DNA of 64,000 nucleotides from Sphingopyxis sp. H053 (GCF_001468225.1 NZ_LNRU01000017.1:20012-84011); one strand, 5' to 3'. Shown: positions 54,324-63,926, numbered from the stretch's first letter. Program-made: numbers and translations. Notes: generated by a model not told the origin, from the letters alone.

Positions 54324-55324
54324 GGAAAGGCAATCCATTGCCCGCGTTGTTGCGGGCGTTCTTCCAGGAGTGGCTGGCCGAGCAGCGCAGCGCGTCAATC
54401 CACACGATCCGCTCTTATCGCGACACCTGGCGGCTGCTGCTTCGGTTCGTCGCGGAGCGAAAAGGCTGCGGGGTCGCGCGGCTGACGCTCACCGACGTCT
54501 CGGCCGGCGAGGTGCGCGCGTTCCTTCATCATACCGAGCATGGCCGCAAGACCACGATCGGCACGCGGAACTGCCGACTGGCCGCCATCCGCAGCTTCTT
54601 CAGCTTCGTGGCGGACAAGAATCCGGAATACATCGCGCAGTGCTCAGAGGTCCTGGCTGTTCCGTTGAAGCGGGAGCCCACCTCCGCGCCGTGCTACCTC
54701 GAGCCCGAGGAGGTCGAGGCCATCCTCGCCCAGCCCAACCGATCGACACTCGAAGGGCTGCGCGACCATGTACTGCTCTCGTTCCTCTATAACAGTGGCG
54801 CGCGAATCCAAGAGGCGCTTGACCTCTGTCCCGAAGCAATCCGGTTCGATGCACCGAACTTCGTGCGTCTTTACGGCAAGGGGCGCAAGGAACGCATCTG
54901 CCCGCTCTGGCCAGAAACCGTGGCATTGCTCAGGAAGCTACTGGAGCGACAGCCGCGTGCGCCCGATGAGCGGATCTTCGTCAATCGATACGGTGAACCG
55001 CTAGGGGCGTCAGGGGTGCGGTTCAAGCTCAACGCCTACGTGGAACAAGCCGCGAAATCGACGCTGACCCTCCAGTCAAAACACGTTACGCCTCACAGCT
55101 TCCGGCACGCGACAGCCGTCCACCTCGTTGCCGCCGGGGTCGATATCACCGTCATCCGCAGTTGGCTCGGGCACGTCAGTCTCGATACGACCAATCACTA
55201 TGCTCAGGCCAATCTGGAGACCAAACGAAAGGCGCTGGAACAGGTTGGCGCCCCGGCGGCGAGCAACGTGCCACCTTCGTGGAAGCGAGATGCCAATCTG
55301 ATGGGATGGCTCGACACCCTATAG
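54320..55324 (+). CDS. ritC: RIT tyrosine recombinase C
   Basis: 334 residues from MRKGNPLPALLRAFFQEWLAEQRS. Catalytic Arg in YNSGARIQEALDL (~163), HxxR in PHSFRHATAVHL (~262), His in LGHVSLDTT (~288) and Tyr in NHYAQANLE (~297). All three active sites are complete, so the element is probably functional. Confidence 0.9.
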   Translation: MRKGNPLPALLRAFFQEWLAEQRSASIHTIRSYRDTWRLLLRFVAERKGCGVARLTLTDVSAGEVRAFLHHTEHGRKTTIGTRNCRLAAIRSFFSFVADKNPEYIAQCSEVLAVPLKREPTSAPCYLEPEEVEAILAQPNRSTLEGLRDHVLLSFLYNSGARIQEALDLCPEAIRFDAPNFVRLYGKGRKERICPLWPETVALLRKLLERQPRAPDERIFVNRYGEPLGASGVRFKLNAYVEQAAKSTLTLQSKHVTPHSFRHATAVHLVAAGVDITVIRSWLGHVSLDTTNHYAQANLETKRKALEQVGAPAASNVPPSWKRDANLMGWLDTL

Positions 55325-55369
55325 AATAATGTGAAGGACGTGGCGAAATGTTCCGCAGCTTTGCAGGAC

Positions 55370-55408
55370 TACGCCGCGTTCCTCCGCATTACCGCTTCCT
55401 CGCGATAA
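55370..55408 (-). repeat. RIT inverted end, right
   Basis: Read on the minus strand it begins TTATCGCGAGGAAGCGGTAA, as at 51609. Confidence 0.8.
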
Positions 55409-55426
55409 GCGATCATCCACCGGAAT

Positions 55427-57493
55427 ATGGAGGAAGCGCTTGCCGCCGCCGGCGTGGTTGACCGGCTAACCGGTGCTACGCTCAACGGCCAAGCGCTATC
55501 CGCCGCCCGCTCGCGCTTCGAAAGTGCCAAGCAGCGCTTCTTCTCCGCACTATTGCTCGCAATGAAACTGCCGAGTCTCCTGCCGGCGATCGACGACGCC
55601 CTCCGATCAGAGCAGAGTGCCGTTATCCAGCTCGTAACGACCAGCGAAGCCTTACTCTCCCGCCGCCTCGCCGATCTGGATCCCGCCGATCGCGCGGAGC
55701 TGGCGCTGGACCTCTCGCCCCGCGAGCTCGTCATGGATTACCTCGAAGCGGCGTTTCCGACCCGGGCTATGGAGATCATCAGCGATGACGACGGCAATGA
55801 ACGCTCGCGGCCGCGCTCCGACGCCGACGGCAATCCGGTCCACAGCGAAGAAGCATTGCAGATCCGAGCTGAGACACTCGAGCTGCTTGGGGCCATGCCG
55901 CCGATCGCGCCCGCCCTCGATGCCGTCATCGAACGATTTGGTGCCGACGCTGTTGCAGAGGTGACCGGTCGGACCAAACGCCTCGTCCGCTTGCCCGATG
56001 GTAGCCAGAAACTGCAGTCGCGCTCGCCATCGGCTTGCATGGCTGATGCCGACGCATTCATGAACGGGGCCAAGCGCATTCTCGTATTTTCCGATGCTGG
56101 CGGAACGGGACGATCCTATCATGCGAGCCTTGATCACCAGAATCAGCAGCGCCGCGTTCATTTTCTGCTCGAGCCAGGCTGGCGCGCCGATCGGGCGGTG
56201 CAGGGGCTCGGCCGCACCAATCGGACCAACCAGGCGCAGCCACCCATCTTTCGTCCGGTCACGACCGACTGCCGCGGCGAACGCCGGTTCATCTCGACGA
56301 TCGCGCGCCGCCTCGACGCCCTCGGTGCCCTAACCCGGGGCCAACGTCAGACTGGTGGGCAAAATCTCTTCGACCCGATGGACAATCTCGAAAGCGACTA
56401 TGCCAAGGATGCGCTGTTGACCTGGTACCGACTACTGCACCGCGGCAAGCTCACCAGCGTCACTTTCGGGGATTTCTGCCACCGGACCGGGCTCCGGCTC
56501 GAATATGAGGGTGAGTTGGTCGAAAAGCTTCCGCCCATTCAGCGCTGGCTGAACCGCATCCTCGCGCTGCCGATCGCAATCCAGAATGCGATCTTCGACG
56601 AGTATCTCGGCCTTGTTGAAACGCGCATCGATGCCGCGAAGACAGCTGGTACGTTCGATGCCGGCGTCGAGACGATCCGCGCCGACAAGGTGACGATCGT
56701 CGATGAAATCATGCTTCGTCAGGGCGTCGACCCATCGACGTCGACACGCCTGCTCACCGTCGAAGCCGAATGGCAGCGCGAGATGCGCTCGCTGGCCGAT
56801 GTCTCCGCAATGGCCGAACGCTTCGGGACCCGGGCATCTCGCCTTCGGAACGGTCGCTCTGGTAAGGTTGCCCTGCAAATCCCAGCTCGAACGCGCTTGA
56901 CCGACGCGGGCGAAGCAGTGGCGACGTGGCAGCTCCACCGTCCCGGTCACCATCAATCTATCACCGCCGGCGACCTTGAGGAGAGCATGTGGGAGCCCGT
57001 CGATGCCGAAACCTTCGGTGACTGCTGGACGGCCGAGTGCGACGAGCTCGGACAAAATCCGCACCGCGAGCGCTTCTTTCTCGCAACAGGCCGCTTGCTC
57101 CCAATCTGGAACCTGCTCGGCGACGATCCGGAAGTGCGCCGCCTCGTGACGGCCGACGGCCGTGCATTGCTTGGGCGCATTGTTCCGCACGGCGATGTGA
57201 ACCCGCTGCTCGGCAAACTCGGCATCACGGGCGGGATTACTCTCGCGCCCGCCGAAATTGTCGCCGCCGCGTGGGAAAGCAAAACCGTAATGGTCGGTGG
57301 CAGCTCAGGGCTCACGCTTGAACGTCGGCGCGTAAACGGCGAGCCGCGCCTCGAGCTCCGCGGATTCGATCCTCGATCATTGCCGACACTTAAAGCGAAG
57401 GGCTGTTTCACCGAAATCATCCAGTTCAAGACGCGCTTGTTCGTGCCTGTCTCGCGCGCCGCCGAAATCGTCTCGGCATTGGCGGCAATATGA
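55427..57493 (+). pseudogene. C-terminal part of a strawberry-notch-type helicase, right flank of the RIT element
   Basis: 688 residues. RILVFSDAGGTGRSYHASLD (~205) and HFLLEPGWRADRAVQGLGRTNRTNQAQPP (~240-268) are the C-terminal RecA-like motifs (including motif VI QxxGRxxR) of strawberry-notch SF2 helicases. The motif I/II half and the methylase domain normally found in front are absent: the frame meets a stop (TAA at 55406-55408, inside the RIT end) six codons before the first ATG. It may still be translated from the ATG at 55427, but as an ATP-driven helicase it lacks its Walker motifs. Confidence 0.75.
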
Positions 57494-57543
57494 ATCTGGC
57501 CATTTTGGCAATTTTAGCTATATTCGAGCTTCAGGAGATTCTT

Positions 57544-57864
57544 ATGACAGCACCAGCCATCATCCCGGATCGTGCGCACCGCGCCAAGGTTACGCTCACC
57601 AACTTCCACAATGCCACGGGAGAGATCCTCGATATGGGCCTGAGGGCGCCGGTTACCATCACCAAACATGGTCGACCACATATGACATTCGTCGACGCAG
57701 GCTATTTCGAAAGGCTGGAAGAGATTGCGGCGGGTAATATCCTGGCCGCTCTCGATCGCAAGCATATCGCATCTGCGGACATGCCCGACGACGTCGCGGC
57801 GCTGATCGCTTCGCAGATCCCTAGCGAGGAAGAGATCGCGAGCGGAAAATGGAAGAATGGCTGA
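57544..57864 (+). CDS. Phd/YefM-like antitoxin
   Basis: 106 residues from MTAPAIIPDRAHRAKVTLTNFHNATGEILDMGLRAPVTITKHGRPHMTFVDAGYFERLEEI, a Phd-type fold (PVTITKHGRPxM); the acidic C-terminus (IPSEEEIASGKWKNG) would bind the toxin. AGGAG 8 nt before the ATG. It overlaps the next gene by 8 nt. Confidence 0.75.
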   Translation: MTAPAIIPDRAHRAKVTLTNFHNATGEILDMGLRAPVTITKHGRPHMTFVDAGYFERLEEIAAGNILAALDRKHIASADMPDDVAALIASQIPSEEEIASGKWKNG

Positions 57865-58252
57865 TACCCATTTTCCGGCAGTCGGCGAAATCATCAACTA
57901 TGTGTTTCTCTTCCACCATGAGGCCCAACATCGCGATGAAGGCGTGAAGGAACGGCCGTGCGTCGTCGTTGCTGTCGATGCCGCTAAGCGTCAGGTCATT
58001 GTCGCTCCGCTCACAACCAAAGGCGAACGCTATCCGAACACTCTGCCGGTGCCATCGGTGGTCGCAAAAGGGGCCAGTCTGTCGGGCGCTACCGCGGTCG
58101 TGCTCGACGACCTCAATATCTTCACCTGGCTCGGCTATGATGTTCGACCGCTGCACGATACCGACAGCGTTTATATAGGACGCTTTCCGCCGGGCTTCAC
58201 GGCGAGTATAATGCAGAAACTGCTTGCAGGGCGGCCCACCAATCGGGATTAG
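57857..58252 (+). CDS. PemK-like growth inhibitor (putative toxin)
   Basis: 131 residues. GEIINYVFLFHHEAQHRDEGVKERPCVVVAVDAAKRQVIVAPLTTKG and AVVLDDLNIFTWLGYDVRP follow the pattern of proteins annotated as PemK-like growth inhibitors on alphaproteobacterial plasmids. It is translationally coupled to the antitoxin-like gene upstream. Toxicity is inferred from the arrangement. Confidence 0.65.
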   Translation: MADTHFPAVGEIINYVFLFHHEAQHRDEGVKERPCVVVAVDAAKRQVIVAPLTTKGERYPNTLPVPSVVAKGASLSGATAVVLDDLNIFTWLGYDVRPLHDTDSVYIGRFPPGFTASIMQKLLAGRPTNRD

Positions 58253-58289
58253 GACGCCGGGCGCAACCTAAATATTAGGAATAAGACAA

Positions 58290-58751
58290 ATGAACGATAT
58301 TCCTCAAGATGCGGGTGATCTGCTCACCCTCACCGCTGATATTGTTGCCGCGCATGTCGGCAACAACAGTGTCGCGATCTCAGACCTGTCACTTCTTATC
58401 AACAATGTGCATGCCGCGCTTTCCGGACTATCTCATCCCGCTGAAAAGCCTGAGGAACCCCTTGTGCCGGCTGTGTCAATTCGTTCTTCGGTCAAACCCG
58501 ACTACATTGTGTGTCTCGATGACGGAAAGAAGCTCAAGATGCTTCGCCGGCACCTGATGACCCACTATGGTTTGACGCCGGATGACTATCGCGCCAAGTG
58601 GGGCCTTCCCGCCGATTATCCCATGGTTGCGCCCAACTATGCCGAAAAGCGCCGGGAATTAGCTAAGGCAATTGGTCTCGGCACCAAAGGGCGGGGAGGG
58701 GGCCGTAAACCTGCTCGTGTCAGTGCTAAGGCAGCAACCGTGCGAGGCTGA
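58290..58751 (+). CDS. MucR/Ros family zinc-finger regulator
   Basis: 153 residues. SSVKPDYIVCLDDGKKLKMLRRHLMTHYGLTPDDYRAKWGLPADYPMVAPNYAEKRRELAK is the Ros/MucR domain; the zinc ligands would be Cys, Asp and two His (CLDD...RRHLMTH), the prokaryotic variant. AGGAATAAG about 8 nt before the ATG. Such regulators act as H-NS-like silencers of AT-rich promoters in alphaproteobacteria. Confidence 0.9.
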   Translation: MNDIPQDAGDLLTLTADIVAAHVGNNSVAISDLSLLINNVHAALSGLSHPAEKPEEPLVPAVSIRSSVKPDYIVCLDDGKKLKMLRRHLMTHYGLTPDDYRAKWGLPADYPMVAPNYAEKRRELAKAIGLGTKGRGGGRKPARVSAKAATVRG

Positions 58752-58928
58752 TCGTCAAACTGGTCGGCGGGGTTGCGATGACGTTGCCCCGCCACCACTT
58801 CCGGTATCTCGGGGATGCAATTCTATCGATGGCGATTCGGGCGAAGTGCGAGTCTCAAAGATTGAGCTTACGCACGCGGATTTGGTCGGCGAATGATAGA
58901 AAACAGTAGGATCTAGGGGCTTAGAAGA

Positions 58929-58957
58929 ACCAAAGGGAGCCGTTAGGCTCCCTTGGT
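58929..58957. terminator. Hairpin after mucR
   Basis: ACCAAAGGGAGCC, loop GTTA, GGCTCCCTTGGT: a 12-bp stem with one bulged A. No T-run follows, so termination is uncertain. It lies in the 317-bp gap 58752-59068, which otherwise shows no gene. Confidence 0.45.
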
Positions 58958-59068
58958 CGCTTAGTTCCCTACTGGGAAACGGACACTCCTAGGGGAGGCC
59001 GCATATGCACCCCATATAGGCAACCAATCGTAGTTTTTCAATTAAAATCTGAATCGGAGGGAGGCCCC

Positions 59069-59476
59069 CTATGTCGCAGGCGTGGTTGGCGTAGGCAGCC
59101 AGTCCAGGACTAAGCGCACGATATCGTCAAATTCAGCTTCCGGCATTCGCACGATTCCGGCTTTATCGGGAACGAGCCTGCTAACTGCCACAGTTGTCAT
59201 CTTATCACAGATCGCCCACGCCGCGCGGCCATCGATCGTCGTTTGAAGCGGAACAGCCCATTTGTTGCCCGGCTGTGCCTGCGTTGAACAGGGAACAACT
59301 GTGACGGCGCCGTGAAGCGTATTTCTGTATGACAAGATGATCACAGGCCGACGCTTCCAAAATTCAGGAAGCTGTGCGTCCTGCGGGAAATCACACCAAA
59401 GCAGCTGGCGAATTTTTGGCGCCGCGACGAGCCGCGGTACTACCTTTGGCGGTGGCGCCTGAGGGTGAGCCGTCAT
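59069..59476 (-). CDS. MazF/PemK family toxin
   Basis: 135 residues. LLWCDFPQDAQLPEFWKRRPVIILSYRNTLHGAVTVVPCSTQAQPGNKWAVPLQ then AWAICDKMTTVAVSRLV is the MazF/PemK fold: the RPVIIL strand, a VVPCST turn and a DKMTTV strand. Likely a ribonuclease toxin. It starts 1 nt after the stop of the helix-turn-helix gene upstream (site AGGAAGG), which may act as its antitoxin or regulator, since no classical MazE is present. Confidence 0.82.
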   Translation of the reverse strand: MTAHPQAPPPKVVPRLVAAPKIRQLLWCDFPQDAQLPEFWKRRPVIILSYRNTLHGAVTVVPCSTQAQPGNKWAVPLQTTIDGRAAWAICDKMTTVAVSRLVPDKAGIVRMPEAEFDDIVRLVLDWLPTPTTPAT

Positions 59477-59477
59477 A

Positions 59478-59963
59478 TTATCCTTCCTCGCTTTTCACCA
59501 ATCGGAGCTTCGGCGCTCCGCGGCGATTCTGACGGCGCTTTGCCAATTCCGCCTTGTCCTTCTTTTCGGCGAGCTTTTCCTCGGCGAAAGGCTTTGCAGC
59601 CTTAATCAGGCCGTCCAGATGGTAGATGTTCGTTTTGCTCCCCGCTTCGGTCCGCCTCTCCTCGCGCCGGACGTAACTTGCGGCTTCCAGCGCAGCGATG
59701 TGCTTTTGAATCGTGCGAGGATGCACGTTCATTGCTTTTGCCATCGTGTTTTTCGAGGGGAACGGTTTTCCTTCCGCCGTCCACCATTTGCTTGCCAGAT
59801 AAAGCACAATGTTCAGATCAAGCGGAGAGAGACCGAGCTGCCGCTGGTTCTCGATAATAACACTGGGCAAAGCGGTCCATCCCGCATCCATTAGCGGCTT
59901 GGACCACTTCTTTTCATTCGTGCGCAGTTCGGCGCTACCGCTCGTTTGCTTTTTAATCGCCAT
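59478..59963 (-). CDS. Helix-turn-helix protein
   Basis: 161 residues from MAIKKQTSGSAELRTNEKKWSKPL (AAAGGA about 9 nt upstream). LGLSPLDLNIVLYLASKWWTAEGKPFPSKNTMAKAMNVHPRTIQKHIAALEAASYVRREE is an HTH_36-type winged helix as in replication and phage-like regulators; the C-terminus is a Lys/Glu-rich helix. Coupled to the MazF-type gene downstream. Confidence 0.78.
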   Translation of the reverse strand: MAIKKQTSGSAELRTNEKKWSKPLMDAGWTALPSVIIENQRQLGLSPLDLNIVLYLASKWWTAEGKPFPSKNTMAKAMNVHPRTIQKHIAALEAASYVRREERRTEAGSKTNIYHLDGLIKAAKPFAEEKLAEKKDKAELAKRRQNRRGAPKLRLVKSEEG

Positions 59964-60403
59964 CGGATTATTCCTTTCGTGACTGGAATATGTCCATGCG
60001 TGAGCGGACAATCAAGTTTGAGGGGGAGAGTCCCAGGGCGCGGGGGGAGGGCATTAGAGGCCTCCGGCCCCAAGCCATTGGAGCCTTGGACGGGGGAGCC
60101 TCGAGGGGCCTACGAATCAGATAGCCCAGTCAACCAGTATCCGTTCAACCGTATATCCCGTTGCAAGCAACCGAGTAACCTTCGGGTGGGCGGTCCACGG
60201 GCCTCCCCCCTTTTGTGTTTTTGGGGCTCCCAGCGCCTGATCCGCCATAGGTTCATAGCGCCAGCGCGCAATGCTCGCGTGCCGCGACTGGCTTGGCGCG
60301 CCGGCGGCGCGCCAATGCTGAAAGAGGAGGGGGAAGGGAGGGGGCGAGGCCCCCTGGGAGTTAAGCCCATGAACCGGGTCTCGGTTGTTACCGGAGATTC
60401 ATC
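59964..60403. other. 440-bp gap upstream of the ParB-like gene
   Basis: No believable gene. It holds the divergent promoters of the helix-turn-helix and ParB-like genes, a cluster of CAACC(A/G) and AACC units at 60128-60180 (three spaced copies, possibly protein-binding repeats), a G-tract at 60321-60350 and a GGGGGC/GCCCCC hairpin beside it. Confidence 0.4.
60321..60350 (+). promoter_or_regulatory. G-rich leader tract upstream of the ParB-like gene
   Basis: GAGGAGGGGGAAGGGAGGGG, 54-83 nt before the start codon, on the sense strand; like the tracts upstream of genes in the first 9 kb. Confidence 0.35.
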
Positions 60404-62452
60404 ATGCAGACCCAGCAAATTCCCTTCAGCAAACTCCGCCTCTCGCCGGCCAATGCGCGAAAAAGCTTCAGCCAAGCCGGCGTGGAAGCCCTCGCCATCT
60501 CGATCGACGCATATGGCCTGCTACAGCCAGTGATCGTCAGCCCGGCTCCGGACAAGAAATCGCTCTTTTATGTCCACGCAGGCGGCCGCCGCTGGCGCGC
60601 GATCGCGAAGCTCATCGAGAGCGGCGAGCTCCCCAAAAATGCAACGGTCGATGCCCGTGTGTGCGATGACGAAACGGCGGCGCTCGCCGAAGAAATCAGC
60701 ATGGCCGAGAACCTCATTCGCGAAGCGATGTCGCCCGCGGACGAATGCAGTGGCTACCGCGCCATCATCGAGAAGGGCGCCACCGAGGAAGATGTTGCCC
60801 GTCGGTTCGGCGTGACTGTCCGCCACGTTCAGGGACGACTGCGCCTCGCCGACCTCGCAGAGCCGATCTTCAATGCGCTGGCTGCAAGCGAGATCACTCT
60901 CGACGTCGCCAAAGCCTATGGCAGCACGCCCGATCGCGACGCGCAACTCGCCAGCTGGAACTATTTCAATGGCCACTCCCAGGGCACGAACCCGATGTCC
61001 ATCCGCCGGCATCTTGCAGGAAACGCGATCGATGCGACCAGCGCTGTAGCGTTACTCGTCGGCGAGGATGACTATGTCGCGGCAGGCGGCCGTATCGAAC
61101 GCGATCTGTTCGCTGGCGATGGCGAGGGCAAATGGCTCGACAGCGAAATTGCCGAGACGATCGCGATCGAGCGACTCGAACGAGAAGCGGAAGCCATTGC
61201 GATTCGCGAAAATCTCGCTTGGGTCCGACCGGTTCTCGCCACCCACGTTCACTATGAGGCAACCGAAGCGCTCCGCGACTATTATCGGCCGCGCGTCCCC
61301 CTATCGGACGAAGCCCAAGCCCGAATGACGGAGATTGGGGAACGACTGCAAGCAATCGAGGAAGAGATCGATGAAGCGCCCGACCAAGCCACAGTCAATG
61401 CCCTCGAAATCGAGAATGCAGGGCTGGAATCCGAATATGATGAACTCAGCAATCGCGCCCATTACATCCCCGAAGAAGATCGGCCGCACGTAGGCACCTT
61501 CCTGCTGATCAACGCCCAGGGCGAACCTGTTCTGTCTCCGCGCTACTATTCAACGGCACCGGCGAAACGAGCAACGGCGACCCCCAAGACCAGCAAGCCC
61601 GGGGAACCCGGCACGATCGATGATACGCTGCCGCGCGGCCTCGAAGAACACTTGGCGAAAGATCGGCGCGACGTTCTGGCACTGCACGTTGCGCAGGATC
61701 CGAGCCTGGCGCTCGATCTCACCATCTTCGGCCTCGCACGAAGGTTCACCGGGCAGCCTGCATACAACGACACTGGCGTCATGGTGATGATCGGCGAATT
61801 GTTCGATCCGGGCGGCCTGTCAGGTGTCCCCTTGTCGACCGCACTGGAAGAACTCGAAGCAGTTCGTACGGCATTGCCTGGCGAGTGGGCGGCGGCCGAG
61901 AACAGCTTCGCCGCGTTTCTTGCCTTCCGGGCGCTCGATGAGGCCGACAAGGCAGCTTGGCTCGCTTATGCGGTAAGTCGCAGCCTCAAAGCCAGCCTTA
62001 CAGCCGGCGGACACGCCAACGCCTTCCAAACAGGGCTTGGCGCGTTGCTCGAGATAGATACGGCTGCATACTGGCGCCCCGGTCCCGAAAACTTCTTCGA
62101 CCGCATCCGCAAGCCGCAGATCCTCAGCATTCTCGGTGGCCTCGATCCCGAGCTGCCCGGACGCTACGCCAGCGCGAAAAAATCCGAGCTGTCGTCGACC
62201 GCGGCAAAGCTCTGTTCCGGCGAGGCGATCGTCACACCCGAGGTCAAAGCGCGCGCGCTCGGATGGATCCCCGACGTGATGTCGTTCACCGCGGCGGATA
62301 CACCCGGCGAACCCGAAACGGCCCCGGTGAACGATGACAGCGGCAAAGATCAGGCACCGATCGACAATGGCGGTGACGAAGACGTCGACGACACGAACCC
62401 GGGCGTGAACGATGTCGCTGCGGCCGACGAGGCAATGGCCGAAGCGGCCTGA
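60404..62452 (+). CDS. Large ParB/Spo0J-domain protein
   Basis: 682 residues. ParB N-terminal domain: IPFSKLRLSPANARKSFSQAGVEALAISIDAYGLLQPVIV, HAGGRRWRAIAKLIESGE (~55) and EEISMAENLIREAMSPADECSGYRAIIEKG; HTH-like VARRFGVTVRHVQGRLRLADL (~130). A long C-terminal part with a Glu-rich coiled coil (~300-345) and a domain found in accessory ParB-like proteins next to ArdC genes. It is distinct from the partition ParB at 10634 and twice as long; the role is probably not segregation but is unknown. Confidence 0.82.
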   Translation: MQTQQIPFSKLRLSPANARKSFSQAGVEALAISIDAYGLLQPVIVSPAPDKKSLFYVHAGGRRWRAIAKLIESGELPKNATVDARVCDDETAALAEEISMAENLIREAMSPADECSGYRAIIEKGATEEDVARRFGVTVRHVQGRLRLADLAEPIFNALAASEITLDVAKAYGSTPDRDAQLASWNYFNGHSQGTNPMSIRRHLAGNAIDATSAVALLVGEDDYVAAGGRIERDLFAGDGEGKWLDSEIAETIAIERLEREAEAIAIRENLAWVRPVLATHVHYEATEALRDYYRPRVPLSDEAQARMTEIGERLQAIEEEIDEAPDQATVNALEIENAGLESEYDELSNRAHYIPEEDRPHVGTFLLINAQGEPVLSPRYYSTAPAKRATATPKTSKPGEPGTIDDTLPRGLEEHLAKDRRDVLALHVAQDPSLALDLTIFGLARRFTGQPAYNDTGVMVMIGELFDPGGLSGVPLSTALEELEAVRTALPGEWAAAENSFAAFLAFRALDEADKAAWLAYAVSRSLKASLTAGGHANAFQTGLGALLEIDTAAYWRPGPENFFDRIRKPQILSILGGLDPELPGRYASAKKSELSSTAAKLCSGEAIVTPEVKARALGWIPDVMSFTAADTPGEPETAPVNDDSGKDQAPIDNGGDEDVDDTNPGVNDVAAADEAMAEAA

Positions 62453-62552
62453 CACCTCGCGAAGCGGCGCGGAAGCAAGGGTCTCGGCTTCCAGCTGGAA
62501 ACCTGCCTCCGCGCCGCTCTCGAACTTCCGAAATTTCTATAGTGGAGTCAAC

Positions 62553-63108
62553 ATGATGGCTGATCGCGTATCTGCATCCATCGTCATCGGCGGCGAACTC
62601 GCGTCCGACGATTTCATCACCCTTTGTCGGCTTATTGTCGAAGACGACCTCGCCATTGAATGGGACGGCGAACCGTTCGCTCCCGGACACCGTACCGATG
62701 GGGAACCGCTGCGCCTATTCGCTCACGAAGTAACTGGCGGCCAATTCGAGACGCTCGAGAGCTGGTGTATCGCGCACGCCGCTCCCCTTCGTTCGCTGGT
62801 GTGGCGGTTATACCGGAGCCTGGCTCCCCGAACGCCTCGTTTTCACCGGCACGGGGGATCCCCAATCCTTTGCCGCCCACGAAAACGACAATGTCGTTGC
62901 TGACCGCGAAACGGTGAACGCGCTCGGCGGAGGCCGGGCGCTGCACGCCTGGTTCGATGCCGCCGACTTCGTGGTCCCACCGCTGATCATCATGGCTGAC
63001 TCCGACGCGGAGACCGATGCGATCTCCCGCGCTCGCGCGGGACAGGAGGAAAGCGGGGGAGGGGACGGGGAGCAAGGCTCGCAGCTTCAGAAAGGAACCG
63101 CCGCATGA
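62553..63108 (+). pseudogene. Frameshifted hypothetical gene
   Basis: Frame 1 (from MMADRVSASIVIGGELASDDFITLCRLIVEDDLAIEWDGEPF) stays sensible to about IAHAAPL, near 62785. The continuation lies in the +1 frame: FVRWCGGYTGAWLPERLVFTGTGDPQSFAAHENDNVVADRETVNALGG and AWFDAADFVVPPLIIM, to the stop at 63108. Joined, they give ~185 residues of one protein type found between ParB-like and ArdC genes. A single-base change at the CCCC run near 62780 would explain it; an error in the sequence is possible. Confidence 0.6.
63041..63076 (+). promoter_or_regulatory. G-rich leader tract upstream of ardC
   Basis: Contains AGCGGGGGAGGGGACGGGGA, 29-64 nt before the ardC start, sense strand; it lies within the end of the preceding frameshifted gene. 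Confidence 0.3.
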
Positions 63109-63926
63109 AACCGCGTCACGATATTTACAGCAGCATCACTTCCCAGCTCGTCGCCGCCATCGAGGCCGGTGCGGGCGAATGGCGGATGCCGTGGCACCAC
63201 AAGGGAACTCCAGTGATGCGGCCGACCAGCGCCGCGGGCCGCGCCTACTCGGGGATCAACCGGCTCGTCCTCTGGGCGTCCGCCGATGCGCATGGCTTCG
63301 CGTCCGGTACATGGGCGACGTATCAACAATGGAAATCGGTCGGCGCTCAGGTCCGCAAGGGCGAGAGCGGCACCCATGTCATTCTCTGGAAACGTCAGGA
63401 GCGCGACGAACCAACCGCCAGCGAAAACGAGGGCGATGATCGCGCCGCGCGTTTCTTCGCCCGCGCGTTCGTGGTGTTCAACGAGGCACAGGTCGACGGC
63501 GCCGACGATCAAGTGGAGGAAGCCGAAGCACCGATGCCGGTGCGCATCGCGAATGCAAAGGCAGTCCTTGAACGCGCGGGCGTTCCCGTCACCTTTGGCC
63601 TCCACGACGCTCATTACCGTCCCCAAGAGGACAGGATATACATGCCCTCGCGATCGGCCTTCGAAACCGACGAGGGCATGATCTCGACGCAGGGGCACGA
63701 ATTGGTTCACGCCACTGGCCACAGCACCAGGCTCGCTCGCGACACCCTCCGCGATTATCACAAGGAACGCGCGATCCGCGCTCGCGAAGAATTGATTGCC
63801 GAGATCGGGGCCAGTTTCCTAATGGCCGATCTAGGGCTCGCTTGTGCACCGCGGCCCGATCATGCCGCCTATGTCGCGAGCTGGCTAAAAGCGCTCGAAA
63901 AGGTCGCGTCCGTCAAGGTGGTGTAA
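63105..63926 (+). CDS. ardC: ArdC-like antirestriction protein, 3' end truncated
   Basis: 273 residues. N-terminal ArdC-like ssDNA-binding domain (DIYSSITSQLVAAIEAGAGEWRMPWHHKG, GINRLVLWASADAHGFASGTWATYQQWKSVGAQVRKGESGTHVILWK) and a C-terminal zincin-like metallopeptidase with HELVHATGH (~202) and EELIAEIGASFL. ArdC protects incoming plasmid DNA from restriction. The usual C-terminal ~20-30 residues after WLK.L are replaced by EKVASVKVV and a stop, so the gene end is cut by whatever lies from about 63900 on. AAAGGAA 6-8 nt before the ATG. Confidence 0.82.
   Translation: MKPRHDIYSSITSQLVAAIEAGAGEWRMPWHHKGTPVMRPTSAAGRAYSGINRLVLWASADAHGFASGTWATYQQWKSVGAQVRKGESGTHVILWKRQERDEPTASENEGDDRAARFFARAFVVFNEAQVDGADDQVEEAEAPMPVRIANAKAVLERAGVPVTFGLHDAHYRPQEDRIYMPSRSAFETDEGMISTQGHELVHATGHSTRLARDTLRDYHKERAIRAREELIAEIGASFLMADLGLACAPRPDHAAYVASWLKALEKVASVKVV

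Larger units (their letters stand above)
51609..55408 (+). mobile_element. RIT element (recombinases in trio)
   Basis: Three overlapping, same-direction tyrosine recombinase genes (410, 451 and 334 residues) between 39-bp inverted ends that differ at one base. The order and 4-nt overlaps are those of RIT elements. Both flanks are strawberry-notch-type fragments reading outward. Confidence 0.85.
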
